A stretch of 35,314 nucleotides of DNA from Gaiellasilicea sp031371615 (GTDB taxonomy: Bacteria; Actinomycetota; Thermoleophilia; Gaiellales; Gaiellaceae), in the NCBI GenBank assembly GCA_031371615.1, contig JANMJY010000265.1:1-35314 (forward strand), read 5' to 3'. This document shows positions 17,665-25,803 of the stretch, piece by piece (positions within the stretch are counted from its first letter, which is position 1; each line of letters starts with the position of its first letter). Under the pieces are notes generated by a model. That model worked only from the letters and a program-made list of their open reading frames with translations. It searched no databases and was not told the DNA's origin. The position numbers were made by a program, and so were the translations under genes.

Positions 17665-18446
17665 GCCGGCGACCACTGATCGTTGGTCCATTGCCAGTGC
17701 TCGTCGTCCGAAGCGAAGACCGGATCGGTGACGGCGACCTCGCCGAGCCGGCGGGCCGTGCGCCGCACGCTCGTCCCGTCGATCTCGACGAGCGTCGCGT
17801 CGAAGGGCGGCTCGATCACGGCGCCGACGGTGAACTGCAGCAGCAGGCCCTCGTGGGTCGAGCAGCGGGCGTGGATGTGCCCGCTGAGGACGAGCTTGGG
17901 CCGCGGGTCGGTACGCAGTGTGCGCTCGAGGTCGGCCCGGTTGACGAGGTCGCCGGCATACGGCAGGCCGGCCGCGGCCACCTTGGGCGCTTCGGACAGG
18001 AGCGGGAAGTGCGACGCGACGACGACGAAATCATCCTCTCCTCCCCAGCCGCCGAGCCGACCGACGTACTGGGGAGGCGCCGGGCCGCGCTCGACGCCGA
18101 CACCGGCCAACCGCTCGAGCGGCTCCTCGTGCAGCAGCCGGATTCCGTGCTTGCGGGCGCTCTCGGCGAACTCGTCGCCGAGCCGAAGGTCGTGGTTGCC
18201 GGCCACGACCGCGAGTGGAGCGACGTCTGCTGTCGCCAGACGGGCGAACACGTGCTCGAGATCGCTCGGGTTCGCGAACTGGACGATGTCACCCAGCAGG
18301 AGAATCAGATCGACCCGAGTTTCAGCAAACCACGCGAGCGCCGCGTCCGTGCGCTCGTCCAGGTGCTCGGGCTCGAAGGCGTTGATCCAGCGTGAGCCTG
18401 CCGGCTCCAGTTCGCAGTGGAGATCGCTGAGGACGCCGATGCGCAT
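17661..18446 (-). CDS. Calcineurin-like metallophosphoesterase
   Basis: This 261-residue metallophosphoesterase has all the core motifs of the dimetal site: SDLH (D8, H10), LLGDIVQ (D53), AGNHD (N84, H85), a late histidine in ASHFP and GHIH near residue 200. It hydrolyses a phosphoester; the family includes cyclic-nucleotide phosphodiesterases and many proteins of unknown substrate. Its ATG is only 23 bases from the start of the divergent enolase gene. It has no obvious link to amide catabolism apart from its position. Coupling with the downstream amidohydrolase (GTGA overlap) suggests the two are made together. Confidence 0.9.
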   Translation of the reverse strand: MRIGVLSDLHCELEPAGSRWINAFEPEHLDERTDAALAWFAETRVDLILLLGDIVQFANPSDLEHVFARLATADVAPLAVVAGNHDLRLGDEFAESARKHGIRLLHEEPLERLAGVGVERGPAPPQYVGRLGGWGGEDDFVVVASHFPLLSEAPKVAAAGLPYAGDLVNRADLERTLRTDPRPKLVLSGHIHARCSTHEGLLLQFTVGAVIEPPFDATLVEIDGTSVRRTARRLGEVAVTDPVFASDDEHWQWTNDQWSPA

Positions 18447-18456
18447 GGCCAGGGAA

Positions 18457-18462
18457 TAGGCT
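18457..18462 (+). promoter_or_regulatory. Leaderless-type -10 element TAGGCT before the enolase-superfamily gene at 18470
   Basis: TAGGCT lies seven bases before the ATG at 18470 in a 23-base divergent gap that leaves no room for a leader. The same hexamer at the same seven-base distance precedes lutA (30197-30202). No convincing -35 is seen. In actinobacteria a TANNNT element so close to the start codon usually marks leaderless transcription. Confidence 0.45.
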
Positions 18463-18469
18463 CGCGGCG

Positions 18470-19621
18470 ATGAAGATCACCGAGATCGAGACCCTACCCG
18501 TGAGCGTCGGGCCGGGCTACGACTACGCCGTCATCATCGTGCTCGTCCGTACCGACGAAGGCCTGACGGGCATCGGCGAGGCGAGTCTCGCCGGGCAGGG
18601 GCGCGGCGTGCTCGGCACCCTCGACCACTTCGGCGAGCTGCTCGTGGGACAGGATCCCGGGAGGATCGAGCACTGGTGGAGCGAGCTCGTCCGCGGCACC
18701 TTCTGGTCGACCGGGCAGGTGATCATGAGCGCGGTCGCCGGGATCGACATCGCACTGTGGGACCTCAAGGGGAAGCGACTCGGCGTCCCCGTCTACGACC
18801 TGCTCGGCGGCCCGACGCGCGACCGGGTGCGGGTCTACCGCCACCTGGTTGGCGACACTGCGGAGGCGCTCGTGGAGGACGCGCACAGATGGCGCGAGCA
18901 GGGATTCACGGCGCTCCGCTTTGCCCCGCTCGCCGCGCTCGACGATCACTCGCTCACCCACTGGAACCCGCAGGCGTCGATCGTCGCGACGATCAAGGCG
19001 ACCGAGTCGCTGCGGGCCGCCCTGGGCGACGAGATCGACCTGATCCTCGACGCGCACACGATGTTCAGCCCAGCGGAGTCGGCCTACCTCGGGCACGCGC
19101 TCGAGCCCTCCCGCCTCTACTTCTACGAGGATCCGATCCGCCCGCTCAACCCCCAGTCGCTGCGACTGGTGCGCGACAAGGTGAACCTGCCGATCGCGAC
19201 CGGCGAGCAGCTCGCGCACAAGTGGGAGTTCCAGCCGCTGATCGAGCACGAGCTCGTGGACTACCTGCGCATCGACATGGTCCACGCCGGCGGCATCACC
19301 GAGGCGAAGAAGATCCTCGCCGCGGGCGAGTCGCACGGGCAGCGTTCCGCCCTGCATCACGCGAGCTCGCCGGTCAACGGCGTCGCCTGCCTGCACGTGG
19401 ACCTCGCGGTGCCGAACTTCGGCATCCAGGAGTGGATGGAGCTCGAGCCGCTCTACGAGCTGTTCCCGAACGCGCCCCGCGCGGAGGCCGGTTACGTGAC
19501 GCCGTCCGCCGGCCCCGGGCTCGGCCTCGAATTCGACGAGGCCGAGGCACGCAAGCGCCCCTCGCGGGACGCCCGCCTGCCGCAGCGCTACTGGCCCGAC
19601 GGAAGCGTCGGGGACTACTGA
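18470..19621 (+). CDS. Enolase-superfamily dehydratase (mandelate racemase / galactonate-mannonate dehydratase type)
   Basis: This 383-residue enzyme has the capping domain (GIDIALWDLKGKRLGVPVYDLLGG) and TIM barrel of sugar-acid dehydratases. Active-site residues visible are D194 and H196 (LDAHTMF), E220 (YEDPIRP), E246 (ATGEQL), a histidine at 296/297 (HHASSPVNG) and E321 (QEWMELE). The Asp-x-His pair on strand three is typical of D-galactonate and D-mannonate dehydratases, which remove water from an acid sugar to give a 2-keto-3-deoxy acid. The C-terminus PQRYWPDGSVGDY resembles the ending of the enzyme at 28175. It is monocistronic, convergent with the operon ending at 19623, and appears to be transcribed without a leader. 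The substrate is unknown. Confidence 0.9.
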   Translation: MKITEIETLPVSVGPGYDYAVIIVLVRTDEGLTGIGEASLAGQGRGVLGTLDHFGELLVGQDPGRIEHWWSELVRGTFWSTGQVIMSAVAGIDIALWDLKGKRLGVPVYDLLGGPTRDRVRVYRHLVGDTAEALVEDAHRWREQGFTALRFAPLAALDDHSLTHWNPQASIVATIKATESLRAALGDEIDLILDAHTMFSPAESAYLGHALEPSRLYFYEDPIRPLNPQSLRLVRDKVNLPIATGEQLAHKWEFQPLIEHELVDYLRIDMVHAGGITEAKKILAAGESHGQRSALHHASSPVNGVACLHVDLAVPNFGIQEWMELEPLYELFPNAPRAEAGYVTPSAGPGLGLEFDEAEARKRPSRDARLPQRYWPDGSVGDY

Positions 19622-19622
19622 C

Positions 19623-21002
19623 CTACGAGCGCAGCTCCTCGAGCGCAGTCGCGGCGACCTCGATCGTTTGCTCGAGGCAGCCCGACGCAAACGGTGACTG
19701 CTGCTCCTGGTAGAGGCCGGTGCCGTAGGTGTCCGCGGGCGAGAGGTAGCCCATCGTCCGGTTGGTCACTCCGAGCACGAGCAGCGGCGTTCCGGCGAAG
19801 CGCCGCCGGAGCTCGGTCTGGAACACCGAGTAGGGCTCGTTGGGAACCGCGACCAGAAGGGCCTCGCCGAGCCGCCACGTCCACACCGGCATCCGATAGA
19901 CGGGATCGTCGCCGAGCGCCTCGCTGAGGAAGCGCCGGCGCAGCGCCTTCTCCTGCTCCTGCACCGAATCGGGCGTCGCATTGGAGAGGCTATCGACGAC
20001 TCCGAGCGCCTCCTTGCGGGCTAGCTCGACGTGATCCTCGCGCGCTGCGAGCTGCTCGCTGGCGCGGAGCTGCTGCTCCTCGGCCGGCTGGTGCTCCCAC
20101 GTGCCGAGATTGGCCCCCGAGGCGACGATCCCCGTGTAGACGAAGCGGGTCGCGGCCGGCGGCAGGCTTTCGAGCGCGGCTGCGGCGGCGTGGCCGAGCT
20201 GGCGGCCGTTGCGGTCGGCGACGGCCGTGTCGCCGACGTAGTCGTCCCGTGGTGCGAGCTCCCCCGACGCGCCCTGCAAGAACAGGGCCGGCGCGCCGAA
20301 GGCGTTCTCCAGCACCTCGCGCGCGGCACCGATGTAGTCCGGCGAGAGCTGCCGGTTCTTCCAGGCCAGGGTCGTGGGGTGGCACGCGTAGTTGAAGAGC
20401 GTCGCGCGTATCTCGCCGGCTTCGCCCGTGACCCTCGCGACGAGCAGCGTGTCGTCGGCGGGCGCGCCGGGGTTGTAGCCGGTGGCGAAGCGCTGCTGCT
20501 CTTCGTCCCAGAAGTCCCGGTTCGTCGCCAGCGCGCTGCGGCCGGTCCCGTACGTGACCCACGCCGGCGCCAGCGTCTCGCGCGCCTCGAGGATCGCCGC
20601 GCCGATCTGCTCGGCCAGGTGCTCGATGTAGGGCTCGATCAACTCGACACCGGGCTTGTCGGTCAGCTGCGAATTGACGTTCGCGCCGCCGTGGGTGTGC
20701 GACATGTTGATCAGCAGCGCCGTGTCCTCCAGCCCCGTGCGCTCGAGGATCGTCGCTCGCACCTTGCGCTCGTCCGGGAGGTACTGGAACCAGCCCAGGT
20801 CAACCGCGACGAGCGCCAGCGTCGGCTCGTCGCCGCTGACCGGCGCGAAGAGTGCGGCCGTGGCGGCGAACGGCCGGTGCACGCCCTCGGCGACCTCGTG
20901 CGTGGCGGCGCCCCAGGAGCGGGCGTAGATGCCGACCGGCGGGGTCACGTCGCGGGTGGCGACTCCGAACCGGCAGCGCGTGTAGCTATGCGTGGTCTGC
21001 AT
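19623..21002 (-). CDS. Neutral/alkaline ceramidase-like hydrolase (N-terminal domain only)
   Basis: This 459-residue protein matches the N-terminal catalytic domain of neutral non-lysosomal ceramidases: FGVATRDVTPPVG at the start, NMSHTHGGANVNSQ at about 99-112 (zinc histidines 102 and 104) and NYACHPTTL (H208). The full enzymes are 640-750 residues; the C-terminal Ig-like domain is absent and no signal peptide is seen. Where ceramidases have G-[DN]-x-S-P with the serine nucleophile, this protein has GELAP with Ala250. It is therefore probably a zinc amidase or esterase of different mechanism or substrate. It is the last gene of the leftward operon, overlapping the transporter gene by 17 bases. 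A second member is at 26811. Confidence 0.85.
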   Translation of the reverse strand: MQTTHSYTRCRFGVATRDVTPPVGIYARSWGAATHEVAEGVHRPFAATAALFAPVSGDEPTLALVAVDLGWFQYLPDERKVRATILERTGLEDTALLINMSHTHGGANVNSQLTDKPGVELIEPYIEHLAEQIGAAILEARETLAPAWVTYGTGRSALATNRDFWDEEQQRFATGYNPGAPADDTLLVARVTGEAGEIRATLFNYACHPTTLAWKNRQLSPDYIGAAREVLENAFGAPALFLQGASGELAPRDDYVGDTAVADRNGRQLGHAAAAALESLPPAATRFVYTGIVASGANLGTWEHQPAEEQQLRASEQLAAREDHVELARKEALGVVDSLSNATPDSVQEQEKALRRRFLSEALGDDPVYRMPVWTWRLGEALLVAVPNEPYSVFQTELRRRFAGTPLLVLGVTNRTMGYLSPADTYGTGLYQEQQSPFASGCLEQTIEVAATALEELRS

Positions 21003-22251
21003 TCCAGTCTCCTTCGATTCGAGTGGTTCGGGGCTTCAGGCCGAAGAGGGCAGCGGTGCCGGCGATGGCAACCAGAACAGCGGAAGTGCCGGCGACCGCG
21101 AAGGCGAGCTTCGTTCCTCCCTGCGCCGTGAGCCAGCCGGCGAGCAGTCCGCCGAGCGGCGCGCCACCCTGGAACGCGAAGTAGTAGAGGCTCGCCGCCT
21201 GTCCGCGCAGGTGCTGCGGCGCGGCGAGCTGCAACGACGCGAGCGCGCTCGTCCCCCAGAGCATGTAGAAAAAGCCGGTCAGGAGGAGCAGGCCGCAGAC
21301 CGCGAGCAGCTTCGTCTGAGGCGCGAGGGCGAGCTCCAGCACGCCGAAGCCGCCGGCTCCCGCCAACAGCAGGCGAAGACTCGCCTTGCCGAGCGTTGCG
21401 AGGAAGAGCGCGCCGCAGAGAGCACCCGCGCCGAAGACGGCTGCGATCAGCCCGAAGACGTCGGCGTCTGCGTCGAGTGTCCGCCCGGCCACCAGGGGGA
21501 GCAGCACGTCGAAATTGAACGAGACGGTGCTCAGCGCGAGCACCGTGAAGAACGCGACCGCAACACGGCGGGACCGGCGGACGAACGAGAGCATCACCCT
21601 GATGCTCCTGCGAAACCCGGTCTGCACCGCTGGCGGGACATACGGGCGCAGGCCGCGCATCGCGAGCAGTGCGACCACCACGGCGAGGTAGCTGAGCGAG
21701 TTGACGGCGAACGCGACGCCCGTTCCCGCGAGAGCGACGACGAGCCCCCCGAGGCCCGGCCCCGCGATCCGCGCCATCGTGCCGAGAGCCGAGCTGAGGG
21801 CGACTGCGTTGGGCAGGTCGCCCTCGCCGACGATCCGGAAGACAAGCGTGTGCCGTGAAGGGTTGTCGAGCACGAGGACGAGGCCCTGGAACGTTGCGAT
21901 CACGTACACGTGCCAGAGCGCGACCGTGCCTGTCAGGGTGAGGAGTGCGAGCGTGGCCGCGCCGACGCTCAAGAGCGACTCCGTCACGAGCAGGATCCGG
22001 CGGACGTCGAAGCGGTCGATCACGGAGCCGACGAAGAGCCCGAACAGGGTCACGGGCAGCGCCTGTGCGAGCGCCAGGGAGCCGACGGCGAGCGGGGAGC
22101 CCGTCAGCTGCAGCACCAGCCAGTAGGCGGCGATCTGCTGCATCCACGTGCCGGAGAACGACACGGCATGGCTGAAGAAGTAGAGCCGGAAGTTTCGATG
22201 GTTGCGCAGACTCGCGAACGTCCGTCCGCCGAGCCACGCAAAGAGATTCAC
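20986..22251 (-). CDS. MFS transporter (EntS/MFS_3-like, about 12 membrane spans)
   Basis: This 421-residue major facilitator protein begins with the group-typical FRLYFFSHAVSFSGTWMQQIAAYWLVLQLTGSPLAVG. Motif A (GSVIDRFDVRR, about 75-85) follows between spans two and three. About twelve hydrophobic spans can be traced, ending with a short hydrophilic tail. Relatives export siderophores or drugs; some are uptake carriers. GTG 22251 follows the deacylase stop by one base. Its place inside an operon of hydrolases suggests export of a product or uptake of a related substrate (inference). Confidence 0.92.
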   Translation of the reverse strand: MNLFAWLGGRTFASLRNHRNFRLYFFSHAVSFSGTWMQQIAAYWLVLQLTGSPLAVGSLALAQALPVTLFGLFVGSVIDRFDVRRILLVTESLLSVGAATLALLTLTGTVALWHVYVIATFQGLVLVLDNPSRHTLVFRIVGEGDLPNAVALSSALGTMARIAGPGLGGLVVALAGTGVAFAVNSLSYLAVVVALLAMRGLRPYVPPAVQTGFRRSIRVMLSFVRRSRRVAVAFFTVLALSTVSFNFDVLLPLVAGRTLDADADVFGLIAAVFGAGALCGALFLATLGKASLRLLLAGAGGFGVLELALAPQTKLLAVCGLLLLTGFFYMLWGTSALASLQLAAPQHLRGQAASLYYFAFQGGAPLGGLLAGWLTAQGGTKLAFAVAGTSAVLVAIAGTAALFGLKPRTTRIEGDWNADHA

Positions 22252-22252
22252 C

Positions 22253-23272
22253 TCAGGCTAGCTCCGCCGCGTCAATCGGCTGCCCGGTCGTGAAGAGCCC
22301 ATCGCCTGCCTCGGTCGCAGGAATCGAGCGGATCACCGCGAGCACGCCGTCGAGGGACGCGCGCAGCACCTCGGGCGGGCGGCCGGGAGTGTCCGGGAAC
22401 CAGAGGCGGGCGACCGGGTCGCCCGCACGCACCTCCGTCGGAGGATCGATCAGGCCCTCGAAGATCCCGTCTTCGGGCGCGATCACGTAGTTCGCCGGGT
22501 CTCGTCCGTCCAGGATGACCGCGTCGGGCTTGCCGAGCGAAGCGCGCGTCTGCACCTCACCCTCGAGCACGCCCACGTGCCGCAGCACGTTGGTGAGGCC
22601 GCTCCAGGCGAGCTCATGGACGTGCGGAGGCACGCGGCCACCGCCGCCGAGCTCGGTCGTGATCACAAGCTTGCCCTGGTCCTCGGCCTCGACCGGCAGA
22701 AGGCCCGTGCCGTTCACGTCGATGTACAGGAAGTGGTAGTCCGAGTTCCACGCCTGCATGCCGGCGAGCATCGCGCGTCGCTGCTCGGCGTCCTCGACGA
22801 CGTGCATGTGCGAGCACGGGATGAACCAGGCGGTGCGCCCGCCGGAGTGCATGTCGATGACGACGTCCGCCGGCGGGAAGAGGAAGCGGGTGAGGAAGTC
22901 GGCGAGCTGCTCGTTGGGCGGCCCGTCCGGTGAGCCCGGAAAGGAGCGGTTGAAGTTCACGCCTGACGGCCACATCCGCGTGTTCGCCTTCGACGCGGCG
23001 GTCGAGAGCACCGGGATGACCGTGACGCGCCCCGAGAGCTGCTCGGGCTCCAGTTCCTGGATCAAGCGCAGCGCCGCGACCTGTCCTTCGTACTCGTCGC
23101 CGTGGTTCCCCGCGAGGACGAGCACGTTCGGCCCGTCCCCGTTCGCGATCGAGGCGATCGGGATAAAGGTGCTCGCCCAGCCCCCGGTGTTCGTGATCTT
23201 CGGGAGCTGGAGCCGGCCGAGCTGCTTGCCCGGAGCCGAGAGGTCGATCGTGCACGAGACCGGAGAGGTCAC
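22253..23272 (-). CDS. DoeB/aspartoacylase-like zinc deacylase (AstE/AspA family)
   Basis: This 339-residue zinc carboxypeptidase-fold deacylase has ligands in GNHGDEYEG (H57, E60) and DMHSGG (H142). The substrate-binding pair is in NFNRSFPG (N108, R109), and the general-base glutamate is in TTELGGGG. The opening SCTIDLSAPGKQLGRLQLP is like that of DoeB/EutE, which deacetylates N-alpha-acetyl-2,4-diaminobutyrate in ectoine breakdown. The length also agrees. No ectoine hydrolase (DoeA, M24 family) is present, so the N-acyl substrate may differ. GTG at 23272 forms a GTGA overlap with the aminotransferase. A paralogue with the same opening starts the divergent operon at 25804. Confidence 0.9.
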   Translation of the reverse strand: MTSPVSCTIDLSAPGKQLGRLQLPKITNTGGWASTFIPIASIANGDGPNVLVLAGNHGDEYEGQVAALRLIQELEPEQLSGRVTVIPVLSTAASKANTRMWPSGVNFNRSFPGSPDGPPNEQLADFLTRFLFPPADVVIDMHSGGRTAWFIPCSHMHVVEDAEQRRAMLAGMQAWNSDYHFLYIDVNGTGLLPVEAEDQGKLVITTELGGGGRVPPHVHELAWSGLTNVLRHVGVLEGEVQTRASLGKPDAVILDGRDPANYVIAPEDGIFEGLIDPPTEVRAGDPVARLWFPDTPGRPPEVLRASLDGVLAVIRSIPATEAGDGLFTTGQPIDAAELA

Positions 23273-24570
23273 GCGCGGGCGGCCAGCGCCGCGGCGACCG
23301 CGGTCTCCGTCGCCTCGAGCAGGCGATCGACGTCCTCGTCGGTGTGGGCGTACGAGAAGTGGCTCCGCTTCAGGTTCAGCGGCAGCTCGAAGATCCCGTG
23401 CCGCATCAGCTCGCGCCGGTAGCCGACGAACAGGTCGACGTCGTTTCGGAGCAGGTCGTCGTAGCTCTCCACCGGGCCTTCGAGGAAGTAGGTGACGAAG
23501 ACCGAGCCGAAGCCGGCCACGACGACGGGCACGCCGAGCCGCGCGTAGAGGGCGCGCAGGCCTTCGCGGGCTCGCTCGCCGAGCCGGAAGACATGCTCGT
23601 GCACCGGCTCGCGCTGCAGCTTGTCGAGCGTCGCGAGTGCCGCCGCCGTCGTCGCCGGATGCCCGTTGAAGGTGCCGGCGAAGAAGGCGGGCTGCCCAGG
23701 CGTGGTCGAGAACAGCTCCATCAGCTCCGCCTTGCCGCCGAGGGCGGAGACCGGCCAGCCATTGGCCATCGCTTTCCCGAGCGTGGTCAGGTCGGGGGTG
23801 ACGCCCGCGATCGCCTGGTAGCCGCCGAGCCCGTGGCGGAAGCCGGTGATCACCTCGTCGAAGACGATCACCGTGCCGTGCTTCGTCGCCAGGTCGCGCA
23901 GCCCCTCGAGGAAGCCCGGCTTCGGCAGGACGGCGCCGATGTTGTGCGGGATCGGCTCGAGGATGATCGCGGCGACGTCCTGGTCGGTCAGCGCGCGCTC
24001 GACGTCCGCGAGGTCGTTGAACCGGCAGACGATCGTCGCGTCGAGAACCTCTGGGAGGATCCCCTGTGAGAGCGGGTCCTTGCCGCCGACGCGCTCCGCG
24101 GGCGAGATCACGTTCATCGCCACCGAGTCGTGCCAGCCGTGGTAGCAGCCCTGGAACTTGACCACGTGGCGGCGGCCGGTGGCCGCGCGCGCGACCCGGA
24201 GGGCGTGGAAGGTCGCCTCGCTCCCGGTCGCGGTCAGCAACACCTTCTCGAGCGACGGCACGGCGTCGACGAGCCGCTCGGCGAGCTCGATCTCGTCCGG
24301 GGTGACGCCGACGCCCATCAGGCTGGATGCGTTGACGACCGCCGCGTCGACGTCGGGGTCGTTGTGGCCGAGGAGCGGCGGGCCGAAGGCGGAGTGGTAG
24401 TCGGTGTAGACACGGCCCTCGGAGTCGGTGAACGTCGAGCCGCTCGTGGCGGTGACCACGAGGTCCTCGAGCCCGGGGACGCGGCGCTGGCCGCTGTTGA
24501 CGCCGCCGGGGATGACGGCGGCCGCGCGGGCTGCGAGCTTGCCGGCGGCTTCGGATGAGATCTGGGTCAT
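23269..24570 (-). CDS. Class III PLP aminotransferase (glutamate-1-semialdehyde aminomutase-like)
   Basis: This 433-residue fold-type I enzyme is of the HemL-like branch. It has IPGGVNSGQR (about 20-29), TGSEATFHALRVARAATGR (cofactor phosphate site), VIVFDEVITGFRHGLGG with Asp238, and the PLP lysine 266 in LTTLGKAMANGWP. The operon setting between an enolase-superfamily enzyme and an N-acyl deacylase points to catabolism rather than haem synthesis. It could transaminate or isomerise a diamino or amino acid set free by the deacylase, in the way DoeD follows DoeB in ectoine breakdown (inference). Its ATG overlaps the enolase gene stop (ATGA). Confidence 0.92.
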   Translation of the reverse strand: MTQISSEAAGKLAARAAAVIPGGVNSGQRRVPGLEDLVVTATSGSTFTDSEGRVYTDYHSAFGPPLLGHNDPDVDAAVVNASSLMGVGVTPDEIELAERLVDAVPSLEKVLLTATGSEATFHALRVARAATGRRHVVKFQGCYHGWHDSVAMNVISPAERVGGKDPLSQGILPEVLDATIVCRFNDLADVERALTDQDVAAIILEPIPHNIGAVLPKPGFLEGLRDLATKHGTVIVFDEVITGFRHGLGGYQAIAGVTPDLTTLGKAMANGWPVSALGGKAELMELFSTTPGQPAFFAGTFNGHPATTAAALATLDKLQREPVHEHVFRLGERAREGLRALYARLGVPVVVAGFGSVFVTYFLEGPVESYDDLLRNDVDLFVGYRRELMRHGIFELPLNLKRSHFSYAHTDEDVDRLLEATETAVAAALAARA

Positions 24571-25700
24571 CGTGCCTCCACGCGTAGGGACGAGAAGACG
24601 TCCTCGTCGAGTTCCACTCCGAGTCCGGGCGCTGTCGGGACCGCAACGCAGCCGTCGGCCTCGATCGGCAGCAGCTCGTGGGTCAGCTTCGTGTTGATCT
24701 CGGTCTCTGCAACGCAGTACTCCTGGAACAGGGCCCCCGGCAGCACCGCGTTCACGTGCAGCGAGGCGGCCTTGATGATCCCACTCTTCCAGGCGTGCGG
24801 TACGAGCGAGACGCCGTGCTCCTCGGCGAGCGCGGCGATCCTCATCAGCTCGGTGATGCCGCCGCAGCGGGTGACGTCCGGCTGGATCAGGTCGACGTGC
24901 CCGCGCTCGATCAGCTCGCGGAACCCCCAGCGGGTCGCATCCTGCTCACCCGCCGCGATCGTCAGGTCGACGGTGTCGGCGAGCTCCGCGTACGCCTCGT
25001 ACTGGTCCGGCTCGAAGGGCTCCTCGAGCCAGTAGACGCCGAGCTGCTCGAGCTCGCGCGCGACGCGAATGGCGGTCGCCGCGTCGGCCACATAGCCCAG
25101 CCCAGCGTCGATCATGATCTCGACGCCGTCTCCCCCGGCCTCGCGCGCGGCGGCGGCGAGCCGGATGTCGTGGTCGGGGTCCTGGCCGAGCGGGCCCCAG
25201 CCGAGCTTGACCGCCGTGAAGCCCTGCTCGCGAAGCGCCGAGACCGCTTCCGTGACCTCCTCGGTCGTGTCGGGCATCAACCGGGACGCGTAGGCGCGGA
25301 TCCGGTCGTGCTCGACCGTGCCGAGCAGCTCGCATACCGGCTTTCCGAGCGCCTTTCCCTTGATGTCCCAGAGGGCGATGTCGATGCCGCTGATGGCGTG
25401 GATCGCGATCCCGCGGCGGCCGACGAAGATGACGCCGCGATACATCTTGTCCCAGAGTCGCTCGACGTCGAGTGGGTCCTCGCCGATCAGCAGCTCGTGC
25501 AGGCTCTGCGCGATCGCGTGCGAGCCGGGGGCGCTCACGAGCGCCGCGACTGCCTCGGGCGCCGAGTCGACCTCGCCGATGCCGGTGATTCCCTCGTCTG
25601 TGTGGATCAGGATGACGAGATCGTCCTGACTGCCGTCCGCAATCCCCTCGTTCACGGCGGTTTGCCGCAGGACGACGGCCTCGACATCGGTGATCTTCAA
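24567..25700 (-). CDS. Enolase-superfamily enzyme (mandelate racemase subgroup)
   Basis: This 377-residue barrel enzyme has K165 (TAVKLGWGP), metal ligands D198 (IDAG), E226 (LEEPF) and E252 (GEQ), H302 (VPHAWKSG) and E327. One lysine and one histidine on opposite faces of the barrel are the hallmark of mandelate-racemase-type dehydratases and epimerases acting on 2-hydroxy acids. The start is TTG at 25700: a GAGGAG ribosome site lies five bases before it and MKITDVEAV aligns with the openings of the sibling enzymes. It is the first gene of a five-gene leftward operon that begins near the double operator at 25753-25782. Confidence 0.9.
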   Translation of the reverse strand: MKITDVEAVVLRQTAVNEGIADGSQDDLVILIHTDEGITGIGEVDSAPEAVAALVSAPGSHAIAQSLHELLIGEDPLDVERLWDKMYRGVIFVGRRGIAIHAISGIDIALWDIKGKALGKPVCELLGTVEHDRIRAYASRLMPDTTEEVTEAVSALREQGFTAVKLGWGPLGQDPDHDIRLAAAAREAGGDGVEIMIDAGLGYVADAATAIRVARELEQLGVYWLEEPFEPDQYEAYAELADTVDLTIAAGEQDATRWGFRELIERGHVDLIQPDVTRCGGITELMRIAALAEEHGVSLVPHAWKSGIIKAASLHVNAVLPGALFQEYCVAETEINTKLTHELLPIEADGCVAVPTAPGLGVELDEDVFSSLRVEAR

Positions 25701-25711
25701 GCAGACTCCTC
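25698..25711 (-). promoter_or_regulatory. Ribosome binding site that fixes a TTG start
   Basis: On the minus strand GAGGAG (25711-25706) is followed by five bases and then TTG (25700-25698), giving M-K-I-T-D-V. No ATG or GTG fits the family start better, so the rare TTG is chosen on this evidence. Confidence 0.7.
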
Positions 25712-25752
25712 GGAACGACGCCGGGCGGCACGAGAAATGGGCCCTGGGCCAG

Positions 25753-25782
25753 ATTGTCGATCATAGCGAAATTGTCAACAAT
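25753..25782. promoter_or_regulatory. Double operator B, probable GntR binding site between divergent operons
   Basis: ATTGTCGATCAT (25753-25764) and ATTGTCAACAAT (25771-25782) start exactly 18 bp apart, as in operator A at 9341-9369. The second element is a near-perfect ATTGT-CA-ACAAT palindrome. It sits between the leftward TTG start (25700) and the rightward ATG (25804) and overlaps a minus-strand TATGAT (25765-25760), a good -10. A TAGAGT -10 candidate for the rightward operon is at 25787-25792. One bound regulator could therefore control both directions. Confidence 0.68.
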
Positions 25783-25803
25783 CCACTAGAGTCGCCAACG
25801 GGC

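Noticed and set aside
23269..24570. Haem biosynthesis HemL (glutamate-1-semialdehyde aminomutase)
   Set aside because: Motifs fit the wider class III group, but the operon contains only catabolic and transport genes and no tetrapyrrole genes.
25690..25803. N-terminal extension of the second DoeB-like protein
   Set aside because: It crosses the divergent promoter and double operator and has no counterpart in the paralogue, whose alignment begins at ATG 25804.
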